This document shows, piece after piece, positions 8,194 to 15,646 of a stretch of 64,000 nucleotides of DNA (the stretch's first letter is position 1; each line of letters begins with the position of its first letter). The translations under genes were made by a program, and so were the position numbers. The DNA comes from JBOHWJ01 sp050736615 (lineage in GTDB: Bacteria > Desulfobacterota > Binatia > Binatales > Binataceae): positions 29,808-93,807 of the forward strand of contig JBOHWL010000123.1 in NCBI GenBank assembly GCA_050736615.1, in the 5' to 3' direction. The notes below the pieces were generated by a model that saw only the letters and a program-made list of their open reading frames with translations, was not told where the DNA came from and did no database searches.

Positions 8194-10010
8194 CCATAGA
8201 ATTCATGGTCTTCGTTATAGCCGCCCTCGCCGGCGCCGAGATGGGAGAAATCTCTTACGAACTCGATAGCCTCAATCCATTTGACTTGTTTGAAACCGAG
8301 TTCGTTTTCGCAGCGTAGCCGTAACGGAGCACCATACAGCACGCTGACCGGCGCTCCGTTCATTTCGTAAGCAAGCATAGTCAGATGGTGGCGCATATTT
8401 TCAATTTTGTGGACATCATAGTAACGGCCCCCTTCCGAACCGTCTGCAAATGAGTAAAAGACCGCGTAGCGCGCTTCGGGTTGGGGCTTGACTAGCTCGA
8501 GAATGTAGCGCATTGGCACGCCGCCCCATTTTGCTACGCCGGACCATCCCTGGATGCAGAAGTGGGCGGTGATCTGCTCCTGCTTCGGCATCGCTTTTAA
8601 CTCCGCGAATGAAAATATCCTTGGATTCGCTACGATCCCGTCGATGCGCAAGGTGTAATTCGCAAAATTATCTTGAACGAGCGCATCGAATTCGCGGGAG
8701 TTCGGCATCGTGCCGTTGGGCCAGAAATGCGGAGAAATATCGGCTTCGGTGAACTGATTATTTGGATCCCACCATTCTGACAAACCCTTTATCCAACCAA
8801 TCAGGAATTGCCCGGTTTTCTGCACCAGCCTTGCATGCCGCAGCGTTAGCGGTGTCGCGATGACCCACATCACGATCACCAACGCCATCGCGACTCCTAT
8901 GATTATGAAACCGAGGTAGCCGTTGTTGTTCACGCCGGCGAACATATTATTCGCGTTCTGCCGCAATCCGGTGATGAGAATCATCGTGACATGCACGAAG
9001 ATGAAGAAGACAAACCAGCAGAACACGATGAAGTGAATCGAGCGCGCCACCTGGCGGTGGACAACCCTGCCGAACCAGCCGAGCCGGTTCGAGATCGCGG
9101 GGGATTGCATCAGGCCGGTGGTGATTGCGAGCGGTGCCGCAATGAACACGGTTACAAAATAAGAAAGCAATTGCAGGCTGTTGTAACGAACCCAGCTGTC
9201 GTTAACCGGAAATGCCAGCGACATGTACTGCAACGCGGTTGATAACGAATTGGGGATAACCCCCCATGTGCGCGGCACCAGCCGCTGCCATTGATTGGTC
9301 GCGAACAGCATCACGTAAAACGCCACGCCGTTGATGACCCACAACATGTCACAGGAAAAATGCCACCATCGCGCCAAGCCGATCGAGTGACGAATGCCCG
9401 GAATGCCGAGCCATCCGGGCAAGGTGACGGCATCATCCTTCGCCGTCCAGATGCGATCCGTTGGAACCTCGCGTTGAAAGCGAAGCCATTCGGTGCCCGG
9501 TGTGCAATCACGGTTCCAATAAAGACGGGGGTGGTCGGCGAGGATTTGGATACCGGCCCGGAGAATCAGAAACATCAGGAATAGATTGAAAAAGTGCTCC
9601 AACCGCAACCACAGCGGGAAACCGGAGTAAGCAATCGGTACCGCGGTCTGACCCGGATAACGGACCAGAAACTCCTTGACTGCGGGGATTTGCCGCACCT
9701 CTTGCGCGACCGGAACTCCGATCGCAAGGAACGCGATACCGATGGGGATGAACCACGCTAGATTGAACCAACGTTTGCCCAACCGGACCCGCGGCATGAC
9801 ACCCCAGTGCTGCGGTACCCAATGGGTTAGAAGCACCCGGTCATCCGCGTGCGTGAGTTGCTCCTCAAGTGGTTCCAGGCGCTCGTCGGCATGTTCCATC
9901 GCTTCGATGATCGATCCGTACCGGCGTCGATGCAACTTTTCATCGCGCTCCCGGTAGCAGCGTAAAGCGCAAGACGGATAGGTGAAGTGTTCGTCAGCGA
10001 ATGTCCGCAA
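8175..10010 (-). CDS. Membrane cytochrome b / molybdopterin oxidoreductase fusion
   Basis: A 611-residue protein joining a multi-pass membrane domain to a soluble sulfite-oxidase-type molybdopterin domain. Hydrophobic segments are visible around residues 85-105, 130-155, 215-240, 270-295, 320-345 and 370-392. The first, third and fifth segments carry nearby histidines that could ligate heme b. The C-terminal about 170 residues resemble the oxidoreductase molybdopterin-binding domain; Cys485 in HFCIQGWSGVAKWGGVPM is the expected Mo ligand. Electrons probably pass between the Mo site and the quinone pool through the cytochrome. Substrate unknown. The true start may be downstream of ATG 10010 (for example the Met of MEHADERL). 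It is convergent with truB. Confidence 0.8.
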   Translation of the reverse strand: MRTFADEHFTYPSCALRCYRERDEKLHRRRYGSIIEAMEHADERLEPLEEQLTHADDRVLLTHWVPQHWGVMPRVRLGKRWFNLAWFIPIGIAFLAIGVPVAQEVRQIPAVKEFLVRYPGQTAVPIAYSGFPLWLRLEHFFNLFLMFLILRAGIQILADHPRLYWNRDCTPGTEWLRFQREVPTDRIWTAKDDAVTLPGWLGIPGIRHSIGLARWWHFSCDMLWVINGVAFYVMLFATNQWQRLVPRTWGVIPNSLSTALQYMSLAFPVNDSWVRYNSLQLLSYFVTVFIAAPLAITTGLMQSPAISNRLGWFGRVVHRQVARSIHFIVFCWFVFFIFVHVTMILITGLRQNANNMFAGVNNNGYLGFIIIGVAMALVIVMWVIATPLTLRHARLVQKTGQFLIGWIKGLSEWWDPNNQFTEADISPHFWPNGTMPNSREFDALVQDNFANYTLRIDGIVANPRIFSFAELKAMPKQEQITAHFCIQGWSGVAKWGGVPMRYILELVKPQPEARYAVFYSFADGSEGGRYYDVHKIENMRHHLTMLAYEMNGAPVSVLYGAPLRLRCENELGFKQVKWIEAIEFVRDFSHLGAGEGGYNEDHEFYGYRMPI

Positions 10011-10205
10011 GTCTGAGTGATGGAAGAGCGTTGAAGCGGACTTTTGATTTTCGGCGGTAATGATAGCGGGCCGTGCTCATAGCGGAGCGAAACGTGCTAT
10101 GTCGTTTTCTGCATAACTCGTCCGCCAGCGATTGCTTGCGCGGCTCGGGCCACGGCCAAACTCGGCGACCCAGCGCACGACCGCCCGAGGCAGGAGTATC
10201 GAGCG

Positions 10206-12053
10206 ATGACCAACAATGAACGGCAAGGATCAGCCCATACTTACGACGTCATAGTCGAGCGAGACGTGATGGTCGCGGTGCGCGACGGGGTGCGGCTGGC
10301 CACTGATGTCTATCGTCCGTCGCTCGCCGGCGCGGCCGTGGCAGCCCGTTTTCCAGCTATCATCGAGCGCACTCCGTACGATAAAGACTCGCCGCGTTTT
10401 GTCCTTCATGCGCGCTTCTTCGCGCAACATGGTTATGTCGTCCTGATGCAGGACGTGCGCGGGCGCGGAAAGTCCGGCGGGGAATGGCATGCGTTCGCGC
10501 GCGAGGCCCCCGACGGCTACGACACGATTGAATGGGCCGCCGCGCAGCCGTGGTGTACCGGCAAGATTGGCACAATAGGCACCTCGTACATGGCGGCGGT
10601 GCAGAGCGCCGCGGCCACACTTAACCCGCCCCATCTGGCGGCAATGTTCGTCACCGAGGGGCCGTCGGATTATTACTCGTGCTCGATGCGCCATAATGGC
10701 GCGCTCGAACAGCGCTTCCTCATCTATGCCTTCCACATGGCGGTGAGCAGCCCGGAGGCGCGCGCCGACCCGGCCCTGCGATTGGCGCTGCGGGAGGCGC
10801 GCGACAACCTCGGGCAATGGCTCAAGCGTCTGCCGCTCAAACCGGGCGCCTCGCCTCTGCGCCTGCTGCCGAATTACGAGCGGTGGGCGCTGGATCTCCA
10901 ATCGCGCGCTACTTATGACGAATATTGGACTCAACGTGGCTACGCGATTCATGAATATTATGACGAGCACGCCGACGTGCCGACGGTCTATTTCGGCTCA
11001 TGGTACGACTCGTACGCGCGCGCGACCGTAGAAAATTTCATCGCACTCAGTCGTCGTAAACGCAGTCCGCAGCGGTTAATCATGGGGCCGTGGCTTCATG
11101 GCGTGCGGGCCGATGATGACGGCGCCGGCGAGGTTTACTTCGGACCGGCCGCGCTCGAAAATTACGACAGCCTCCGCCTGCGATGGTTCGATCAATGGTT
11201 GAAAGGATTGGAGACTGGTGTGGCGTTGGAGACACCCGTGCGCATCTTTGTCATGGGCGGCGGCGGCGGCCGCAAATTCGTCGACGTGCTGGGCCTCAAT
11301 GGCCGCCTGGAGCACGGCGGCGATTGGCGCGACGAAAAGGAATGGCCGCTGGCACGCGCCCGCGATACTCCGTTTTATTTGCATCAGGACGGTGCCCTCG
11401 CCATCAATAAGCCAACCGTTGCGGCAAGCGTGACGACCTATCGCTTCGACCCGCGCGAGCCGGTGCCGACGATCGGCGGATGTATTTCGGTGGGATTCGA
11501 GTTCATGCCGGCGGGTGGCTTCGATCAACGCACGCGTCCGGCCACCTTTGGGACTGACGAATCATTGCCGCTGGCCGCGCGTCCGGACGTGCCGACGTTC
11601 ATAAGCGAGCCGCTTCAGCACGACGTCGAAGTGACCGGCACTATCACTGTAAATCTGTGGATATCATCTTCGGCCACCGATACGGACTTTACCGCCAAGC
11701 TTATCGACGTATACCCGCCGAATGCGGATTATCCCGGCGGCTACGCGCTCAATTTGACCGATTCGATCATTCGTGCGCGTTATCGGAATTCCTATTCAAA
11801 ACCGGAGTTGATGAGGCCGGGAGAAATCTATCAGCTCAGTTTTCAGCTCTATCCAATCAGCAACCGCTTCATGAGCGGGCATCGGCTGCGCGTGGATATT
11901 TCTTCGTCGAACTTTCCCCGCTTCGACGTGAATTTGAACAACGGTGGGCCACTGGGAGTCCCCGGCCCGATCGTGATCGCCGACAACACTATTCATCATG
12001 ACGCCGCCCATCCGTCGCATCTGCTGATGCCGGTGATTGCCACATCTGGCTGA
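10206..12053 (+). CDS. CocE/NonD family serine hydrolase
   Basis: A 615-residue hydrolase of the X-Pro dipeptidyl-peptidase S15/CocE group, which cleaves esters or amides of varied substrates. The N-terminal alpha/beta domain shows DVMVAVRDGVRLATDVYRP, QDVRGRGKSGGEW and the nucleophile motif GTSYMA (Ser127). Candidate acid and base residues are in FGSWYDSY and GPWLHG. The C-terminal about 230 residues form the family jelly-roll domain (FISEPLQHDVEVTGTITVNL). AGGAG about 11 nt upstream supports ATG 10206. No signal peptide is visible, so it is probably cytoplasmic. Divergently transcribed from the molybdopterin oxidoreductase gene. Confidence 0.85.
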   Translation: MTNNERQGSAHTYDVIVERDVMVAVRDGVRLATDVYRPSLAGAAVAARFPAIIERTPYDKDSPRFVLHARFFAQHGYVVLMQDVRGRGKSGGEWHAFAREAPDGYDTIEWAAAQPWCTGKIGTIGTSYMAAVQSAAATLNPPHLAAMFVTEGPSDYYSCSMRHNGALEQRFLIYAFHMAVSSPEARADPALRLALREARDNLGQWLKRLPLKPGASPLRLLPNYERWALDLQSRATYDEYWTQRGYAIHEYYDEHADVPTVYFGSWYDSYARATVENFIALSRRKRSPQRLIMGPWLHGVRADDDGAGEVYFGPAALENYDSLRLRWFDQWLKGLETGVALETPVRIFVMGGGGGRKFVDVLGLNGRLEHGGDWRDEKEWPLARARDTPFYLHQDGALAINKPTVAASVTTYRFDPREPVPTIGGCISVGFEFMPAGGFDQRTRPATFGTDESLPLAARPDVPTFISEPLQHDVEVTGTITVNLWISSSATDTDFTAKLIDVYPPNADYPGGYALNLTDSIIRARYRNSYSKPELMRPGEIYQLSFQLYPISNRFMSGHRLRVDISSSNFPRFDVNLNNGGPLGVPGPIVIADNTIHHDAAHPSHLLMPVIATSG

Positions 12054-12221
12054 TTCACATCGCCGGCGATCGACCGCATTAGCGTAAAGCCATTCTTTAG
12101 CATCGGACAGCAGATGGCTGGCGTTCTGGTCCCAATTGTCCAACGAGTCGCGTGCTTTACAACGGTCGTGGATGCGCGCTAATGCGGATGAAGCATCGCC
12201 GGTCGAATTTCGGGGAGCAGC

Positions 12222-13823
12222 ATGATGGGAAATCGCAGCCGCTATTCCGATCAGGGCGGGATCAGGGTTGCCGCCGGATGGACACTGAGCCGACTGACCC
12301 CGCCGAGCACCTTGTTCGGCGCCAACGGCATGCGCTTCGGACCTGACGGCCGCCTGTATGTCGCGCAGGCTTTCGGCAGTCAGGTTAGCGCGGTGGATAT
12401 CGGCAGCGGGGCGGTCAGCACGGTCAGTCCAATCGGCGGCGAGATAGTCGCCCCGGATGACCTCGCCTTCGACTCTCGCGGCGTACTGTACGCGACCGAG
12501 GTGATGAGTGCGCGGGTATGCGCCCGCTCGCCCAACGGCGCGTTGCGCATCATCGCCGACCAAGTGCCCGGCGCCAACGGCATCACCGCGTATCAGGAGC
12601 GCCTGTTCATGGATGAATGCCGTCCCGACGGCCGCCTCTTCGAACTGTTTATAGACGGCCGCGCACCGCGCCTGTTGGCGGAAAATCTGCCCTTGCCCAA
12701 CGCGTTGGCAGTTGGCCCCGACGGCAATATCTACTTTCCCGCGATCGGCGCCAACGAAATCTGGCGCGTGCCATTGTCCGGCGGCCGCCCCGAGCGCTTT
12801 ACGAATCAAGTCGCGATCCCGACGGCGGTGAAATTCAACAGCAAGGGCGAGCTACTTTCCACCCAAGGCCGCAGCGGAGAAATTCTGCGCTTCGATTTGC
12901 AAAGCGGCAATTGTACCGTGGCCGCGACGATGCGTGCGGGTATCGATAATTTCGTCCTGACCGGCGATGACCGTATGTTCGTCTCACATTTCGTTGACGG
13001 CGGCGTCGCCGAAATCATGGCGGATGGACGCGAGCGGGTGCTGGTCGCGCAAGGCTTTCTTGGTCCACTGGATATCGAAATAGCTGGCGATGGGCGGCTC
13101 TACGCGGCTGACGGTATCAGTATGGCGGTGGTGGAGCGCGACGGCGCCTCACGCCGGGTCGGTATGCTGTTCGACGGCCACTTCCCTGGCTTCGTGCGCG
13201 GACTGGCGGCTGCGAGTTATGGCGCGCTGGTCACCACTACTTCCGCCGGTGCGGTTGTCACCTACCATCCGGTCACTCATGAAATGACGGAGCATGCCGC
13301 CGATTTGCAGGAGCTGTATGGCGTTGCAGTGGCGCCCAGCGGCGCGATCGTGGTGGCCGAGGGAGGCGCTGGACGCGTGCTGCAAATCGACCGCGCCGAG
13401 GTCAGTGTGCTCGCGCGCGGCCTTGACCGCCCCACTGGTATCGCCAGCGGCGGCGATGGTTCATGTTATGTCTGCGAAGCTGGCGCGGGGCGTGTCGTCG
13501 AGGTTAACGACGGCGTTAACCCCGTACTGGGGGGGTTGCGTGAGCCGCAAGGATTATTGCGCGTAGGCGATGAACTGTTCGTGATCGACGCGGGTGCGCA
13601 CGAGCTCATCGTATTTTCTTTGCGCAGCAGGCAGCGCGAAATCGTCGCTTCCAATTTGCCCGTGGGCGCGCCTCCTGGCGTGACGCCCAAAACCCTGATG
13701 GGTATTGCGGGACTGCTGCCCGGCCCGCTGCGTCCGTTCGCCGGCCTTACGCGCGCGCCTGACGGTACCATCTACGTTGCCGCTGACGGCGACGGCAGCG
13801 TATTGTCTGTGCGCCGCGCTTAA
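12222..13823 (+). CDS. SMP-30/gluconolactonase-like beta-propeller protein
   Basis: A 533-residue protein made of repeating beta-propeller blades with motifs like GPDGRLYVAQAFG, GPDGNIYFPAIGANEIW and APDGTIYVAADGDGSVL. These are characteristic of the SMP-30/gluconolactonase/LRE-like superfamily, whose members hydrolyse lactones or act as metal-bound hydrolases. About ten blade-like repeats are visible, more than the six of a single propeller, suggesting two partial propellers. No signal peptide. GGGGAGC upstream supports ATG 12222 or 12225. It is 168 nt downstream of the CocE-like gene on the same strand and may be co-transcribed with it. Confidence 0.7.
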   Translation: MMGNRSRYSDQGGIRVAAGWTLSRLTPPSTLFGANGMRFGPDGRLYVAQAFGSQVSAVDIGSGAVSTVSPIGGEIVAPDDLAFDSRGVLYATEVMSARVCARSPNGALRIIADQVPGANGITAYQERLFMDECRPDGRLFELFIDGRAPRLLAENLPLPNALAVGPDGNIYFPAIGANEIWRVPLSGGRPERFTNQVAIPTAVKFNSKGELLSTQGRSGEILRFDLQSGNCTVAATMRAGIDNFVLTGDDRMFVSHFVDGGVAEIMADGRERVLVAQGFLGPLDIEIAGDGRLYAADGISMAVVERDGASRRVGMLFDGHFPGFVRGLAAASYGALVTTTSAGAVVTYHPVTHEMTEHAADLQELYGVAVAPSGAIVVAEGGAGRVLQIDRAEVSVLARGLDRPTGIASGGDGSCYVCEAGAGRVVEVNDGVNPVLGGLREPQGLLRVGDELFVIDAGAHELIVFSLRSRQREIVASNLPVGAPPGVTPKTLMGIAGLLPGPLRPFAGLTRAPDGTIYVAADGDGSVLSVRRA

Positions 13824-13883
13824 CGAGTGACAATAACTGGCCGCGTCCTTGGCGAGGTTCATACGAGTCGACAAATTGCAAAA

Positions 13884-14417
13884 CTATCGCGGATTCGAGG
13901 CTTCAATAGAATAATCGAAAAAGGCCCGTTTCACCCCTGCTTGGCGCTCAAGTGCCATATTCAGAATCACCATAGCTTCAGCAATAAGACGATCATCCCG
14001 GTCTGGATTGCCGACCGGTAAAGGGCCACTGGGGAATTTCCCGCCATGAAATAGATTGTTCCGAAGCCGGCCAACCGCGAGAAACAAGTCGCTTACTGTC
14101 TCTATAGCGTTCTCCTTTTTCCAAGCAAGGCGATTCTCCTTCGATACTTGGGTCTTTGGCGGCGTGTGTAGAAAAGTATCCATTTTTCCCGAGTTCCGCA
14201 TTTCGTTTAGAAATGCCGGCCCAAGACATCTAGCGAACGCCTTCCAATCAGGACTCGCCAGATACAAGTTCTTGGCGTTTTGTTGGGGCGCACTCCACCG
14301 CGCGGATTTGAGAAAACCGCCGCGTTTCAGAGCGTACTCGAAACGAGAGAAAAACACGAAGAACTCAATTCCCTTAGCTGGTAAATAATTGATCAAATCA
14401 TCTATTGACGTTCCCAT
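13884..14417 (-). CDS. HEPN-domain protein (putative RNase or defence-related)
   Basis: A 177-residue protein with no full-length match that I can name. Residues 110-150 carry LAVGRLRNNLFHGGK, an Arg119-x4-His124 pair that fits the RxxxxH signature of HEPN ribonuclease domains. The N-terminal FFSRFEYALKRGGFL helix resembles the first helix of Apea/RiboL-PSP-type HEPN proteins. HEPN proteins act as RNases or scaffolds in toxin-antitoxin, Abi and CRISPR systems. The gene is visibly AT-richer than its neighbours, suggesting acquisition. No partner gene is adjacent. A promoter-like sequence lies directly upstream. HEPN assignment is by motif only. Confidence 0.6.
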   Translation of the reverse strand: MGTSIDDLINYLPAKGIEFFVFFSRFEYALKRGGFLKSARWSAPQQNAKNLYLASPDWKAFARCLGPAFLNEMRNSGKMDTFLHTPPKTQVSKENRLAWKKENAIETVSDLFLAVGRLRNNLFHGGKFPSGPLPVGNPDRDDRLIAEAMVILNMALERQAGVKRAFFDYSIEASNPR

Positions 14418-14429
14418 ATCTGATCCGAT

Positions 14430-14458
14430 CTTTTAAGATTTCTGGCAGCTAATTTCAA
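14430..14458 (-). promoter_or_regulatory. Sigma-70-like promoter for the HEPN gene
   Basis: On the minus strand TTGAAA (14458-14453), a 17-nt spacer, then TAAAAG (14435-14430). Matches are 5 of 6 to the -35 and 4 of 6 to the -10 consensus. The ATG lies only 12 nt beyond the -10 box, so the transcript would be nearly leaderless. Based on sequence inspection only. Confidence 0.35.
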
Positions 14459-14674
14459 TCGTTGCGAGTAGCTGGGCGTGCCCGCAGCATGTTAAGCTTC
14501 CAAAAACGCGATTAAATCTCGAAACCTTTGATCCTGTCTCCTCGGACCGCCACCCCAGGACCGATGTCCCAGCCTACCTAAGACGTGAGTTCATCGACCG
14601 TAGGTACCCTCAAAAGGTGGGTGGTGAGCCAACCTTCCGCATGGATTCGCGCTTGGTGCGTCCGCTAGCGACCA

Positions 14675-14962
14675 CTAATGACGGTCGTGGTCAGCGTGAT
14701 GCTCGTCTCCTCCTTCATGGTGGCGTTCGGCGTGTTCATGGTCATCGCGGTCTCGTCGTGGGGCTCGCGTTTCATGATCGTGATCATAATGGCCGTAATA
14801 GACTGGTGGTCCGGGCGCGTAGGCATAAAACGGATATTCATAGCCTGACGCCGGATAACCATACCCTGGTCCAGCGTAGCGGTCTTCGAAACAGCCTTGC
14901 AGCGCCGCCGTTGTGAGCACGATCATCAAAGCCACCAGGACCGCAAGGATTTTAGACTTCAT
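14675..14962 (-). CDS. Small histidine-rich lipoprotein
   Basis: A 95-residue putative lipoprotein. An N-terminal hydrophobic stretch (MKSKILAVLVALMIVLTT) ends in a lipobox-like LQGC, Cys26 being the likely lipidated residue. The middle is rich in Tyr, Pro and Gly (YAGPGYGYPASGYEY). The C-terminal third is dominated by His, Asp, Glu and Arg (HYDHDHETR, HAERHHEGG), resembling metal-binding low-complexity tails. Function unknown; metal binding or envelope stress is a guess. Start ATG 14962 places the signal peptide at the N-terminus; the frame is open further upstream without it. Confidence 0.6.
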   Translation of the reverse strand: MKSKILAVLVALMIVLTTAALQGCFEDRYAGPGYGYPASGYEYPFYAYAPGPPVYYGHYDHDHETRAPRRDRDDHEHAERHHEGGDEHHADHDRH

Positions 14963-15251
14963 AGGATATGCACCTCGCACAGAAGAGGAGCATCGCCCGT
15001 ACCGTCCAGGAAAACGTGGCAAAACCAAATCGGAGATGCTGACGCGGTGAAAAACGTCAATCGCGAGATTGCTCCGACTTCGGAGATGGTGCGCCGATTT
15101 GACATTTTGCGCGCCCGCCTGAATGTCTGTTAATCTGAAGGACGCCAATTAACCGCTCGGCGCGACCCTTCCATGATAAACTTTACACGCGCTGAAGCCT
15201 CTGGTAGCCTTGCCGTTTGAATCAAAAAACAAGGGAAAATACGTAGACCTG
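14963..15251. other. Intergenic region upstream of rpsO
   Basis: Divergent gap between the His-rich lipoprotein gene and rpsO, so it should hold the promoters of both. A perfect TTGACA occurs at 15099-15104 on the plus strand, but no good -10 box is found 16-18 nt downstream, so no promoter is called. The S15 protein usually represses its own mRNA; no pseudoknot could be confirmed by eye. Confidence 0.4.
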
Positions 15252-15521
15252 ATGCCCCTCGAGGTTGCCCGCAAACGGGAAATCATCACGACGTTCGCCA
15301 ACTCGGCGAATGATAGCGGTTCATCCGAAGTTCAGATTGCGCTGTTCAGCGCGCGTATCGAGCAACTGACCGCGCATCTCAAGACTCACGCGAAAGACCA
15401 TCATTCGCGTCGTGGGCTGTTGCGTCTGGTTGGCAAACGGCGGCGCTTGCTGGACTATCTGCATGGGCAGGACTTCGACCGCTACAAAGGGCTGATTGAA
15501 AAGCTGGGCATCCGCAGATAG
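15252..15521 (+). CDS. rpsO: 30S ribosomal protein S15
   Basis: Primary 16S rRNA-binding protein of the small-subunit platform. The chosen ATG 15252 gives 89 residues, exactly the usual size, beginning MPLEVARKREIITTF. Signature segments are SGSSEVQIALFSARIEQLT, HAKDHHSRRGLL and KRRRLLDYLH. An upstream TTG at 15210 would add 14 residues with no family similarity. It precedes pnp as in most bacteria, but the expected upstream neighbour truB is separated by an accessory block. Confidence 0.95.
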   Translation: MPLEVARKREIITTFANSANDSGSSEVQIALFSARIEQLTAHLKTHAKDHHSRRGLLRLVGKRRRLLDYLHGQDFDRYKGLIEKLGIRR

Positions 15522-15583
15522 GCCGGACTCGCTCGACCCTTTCGCGCCGTGTGCTCGCCGGGTTCAGCAGGCGCATCAAGACC

Positions 15584-15621
15584 AAGGCTCCGCGGCTCTC
15601 GCGCACACGCAGCCGAGCCTT
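15584..15621 (+). promoter_or_regulatory. Hairpin in the rpsO-pnp intergenic leader
   Basis: AAGGCTC (15584-15590) pairs with GAGCCTT (15615-15621), and GGCT (15594-15597) pairs with AGCC (15611-15614), leaving a 13-nt loop and a 3-nt bulge. A pyrimidine-rich run follows. The hairpin ends 25 nt before the pnp start. In E. coli the same intergenic region contains RNase III-processed hairpins used in pnp autoregulation; this one may be analogous, by position only. Confidence 0.4.
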
Positions 15622-15646
15622 CCCCTCTTCTTTCAGGTGTAAAGCA

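Noticed and set aside
13827..14021. Short plus-strand open frame after the SMP-30-like gene
   Set aside because: It overlaps the HEPN gene on the opposite strand and has no similarity or ribosome binding site.
15099..15135. TTGACA as a promoter for rpsO
   Set aside because: The -35 box is perfect but no -10 box occurs at 16-18 nt.
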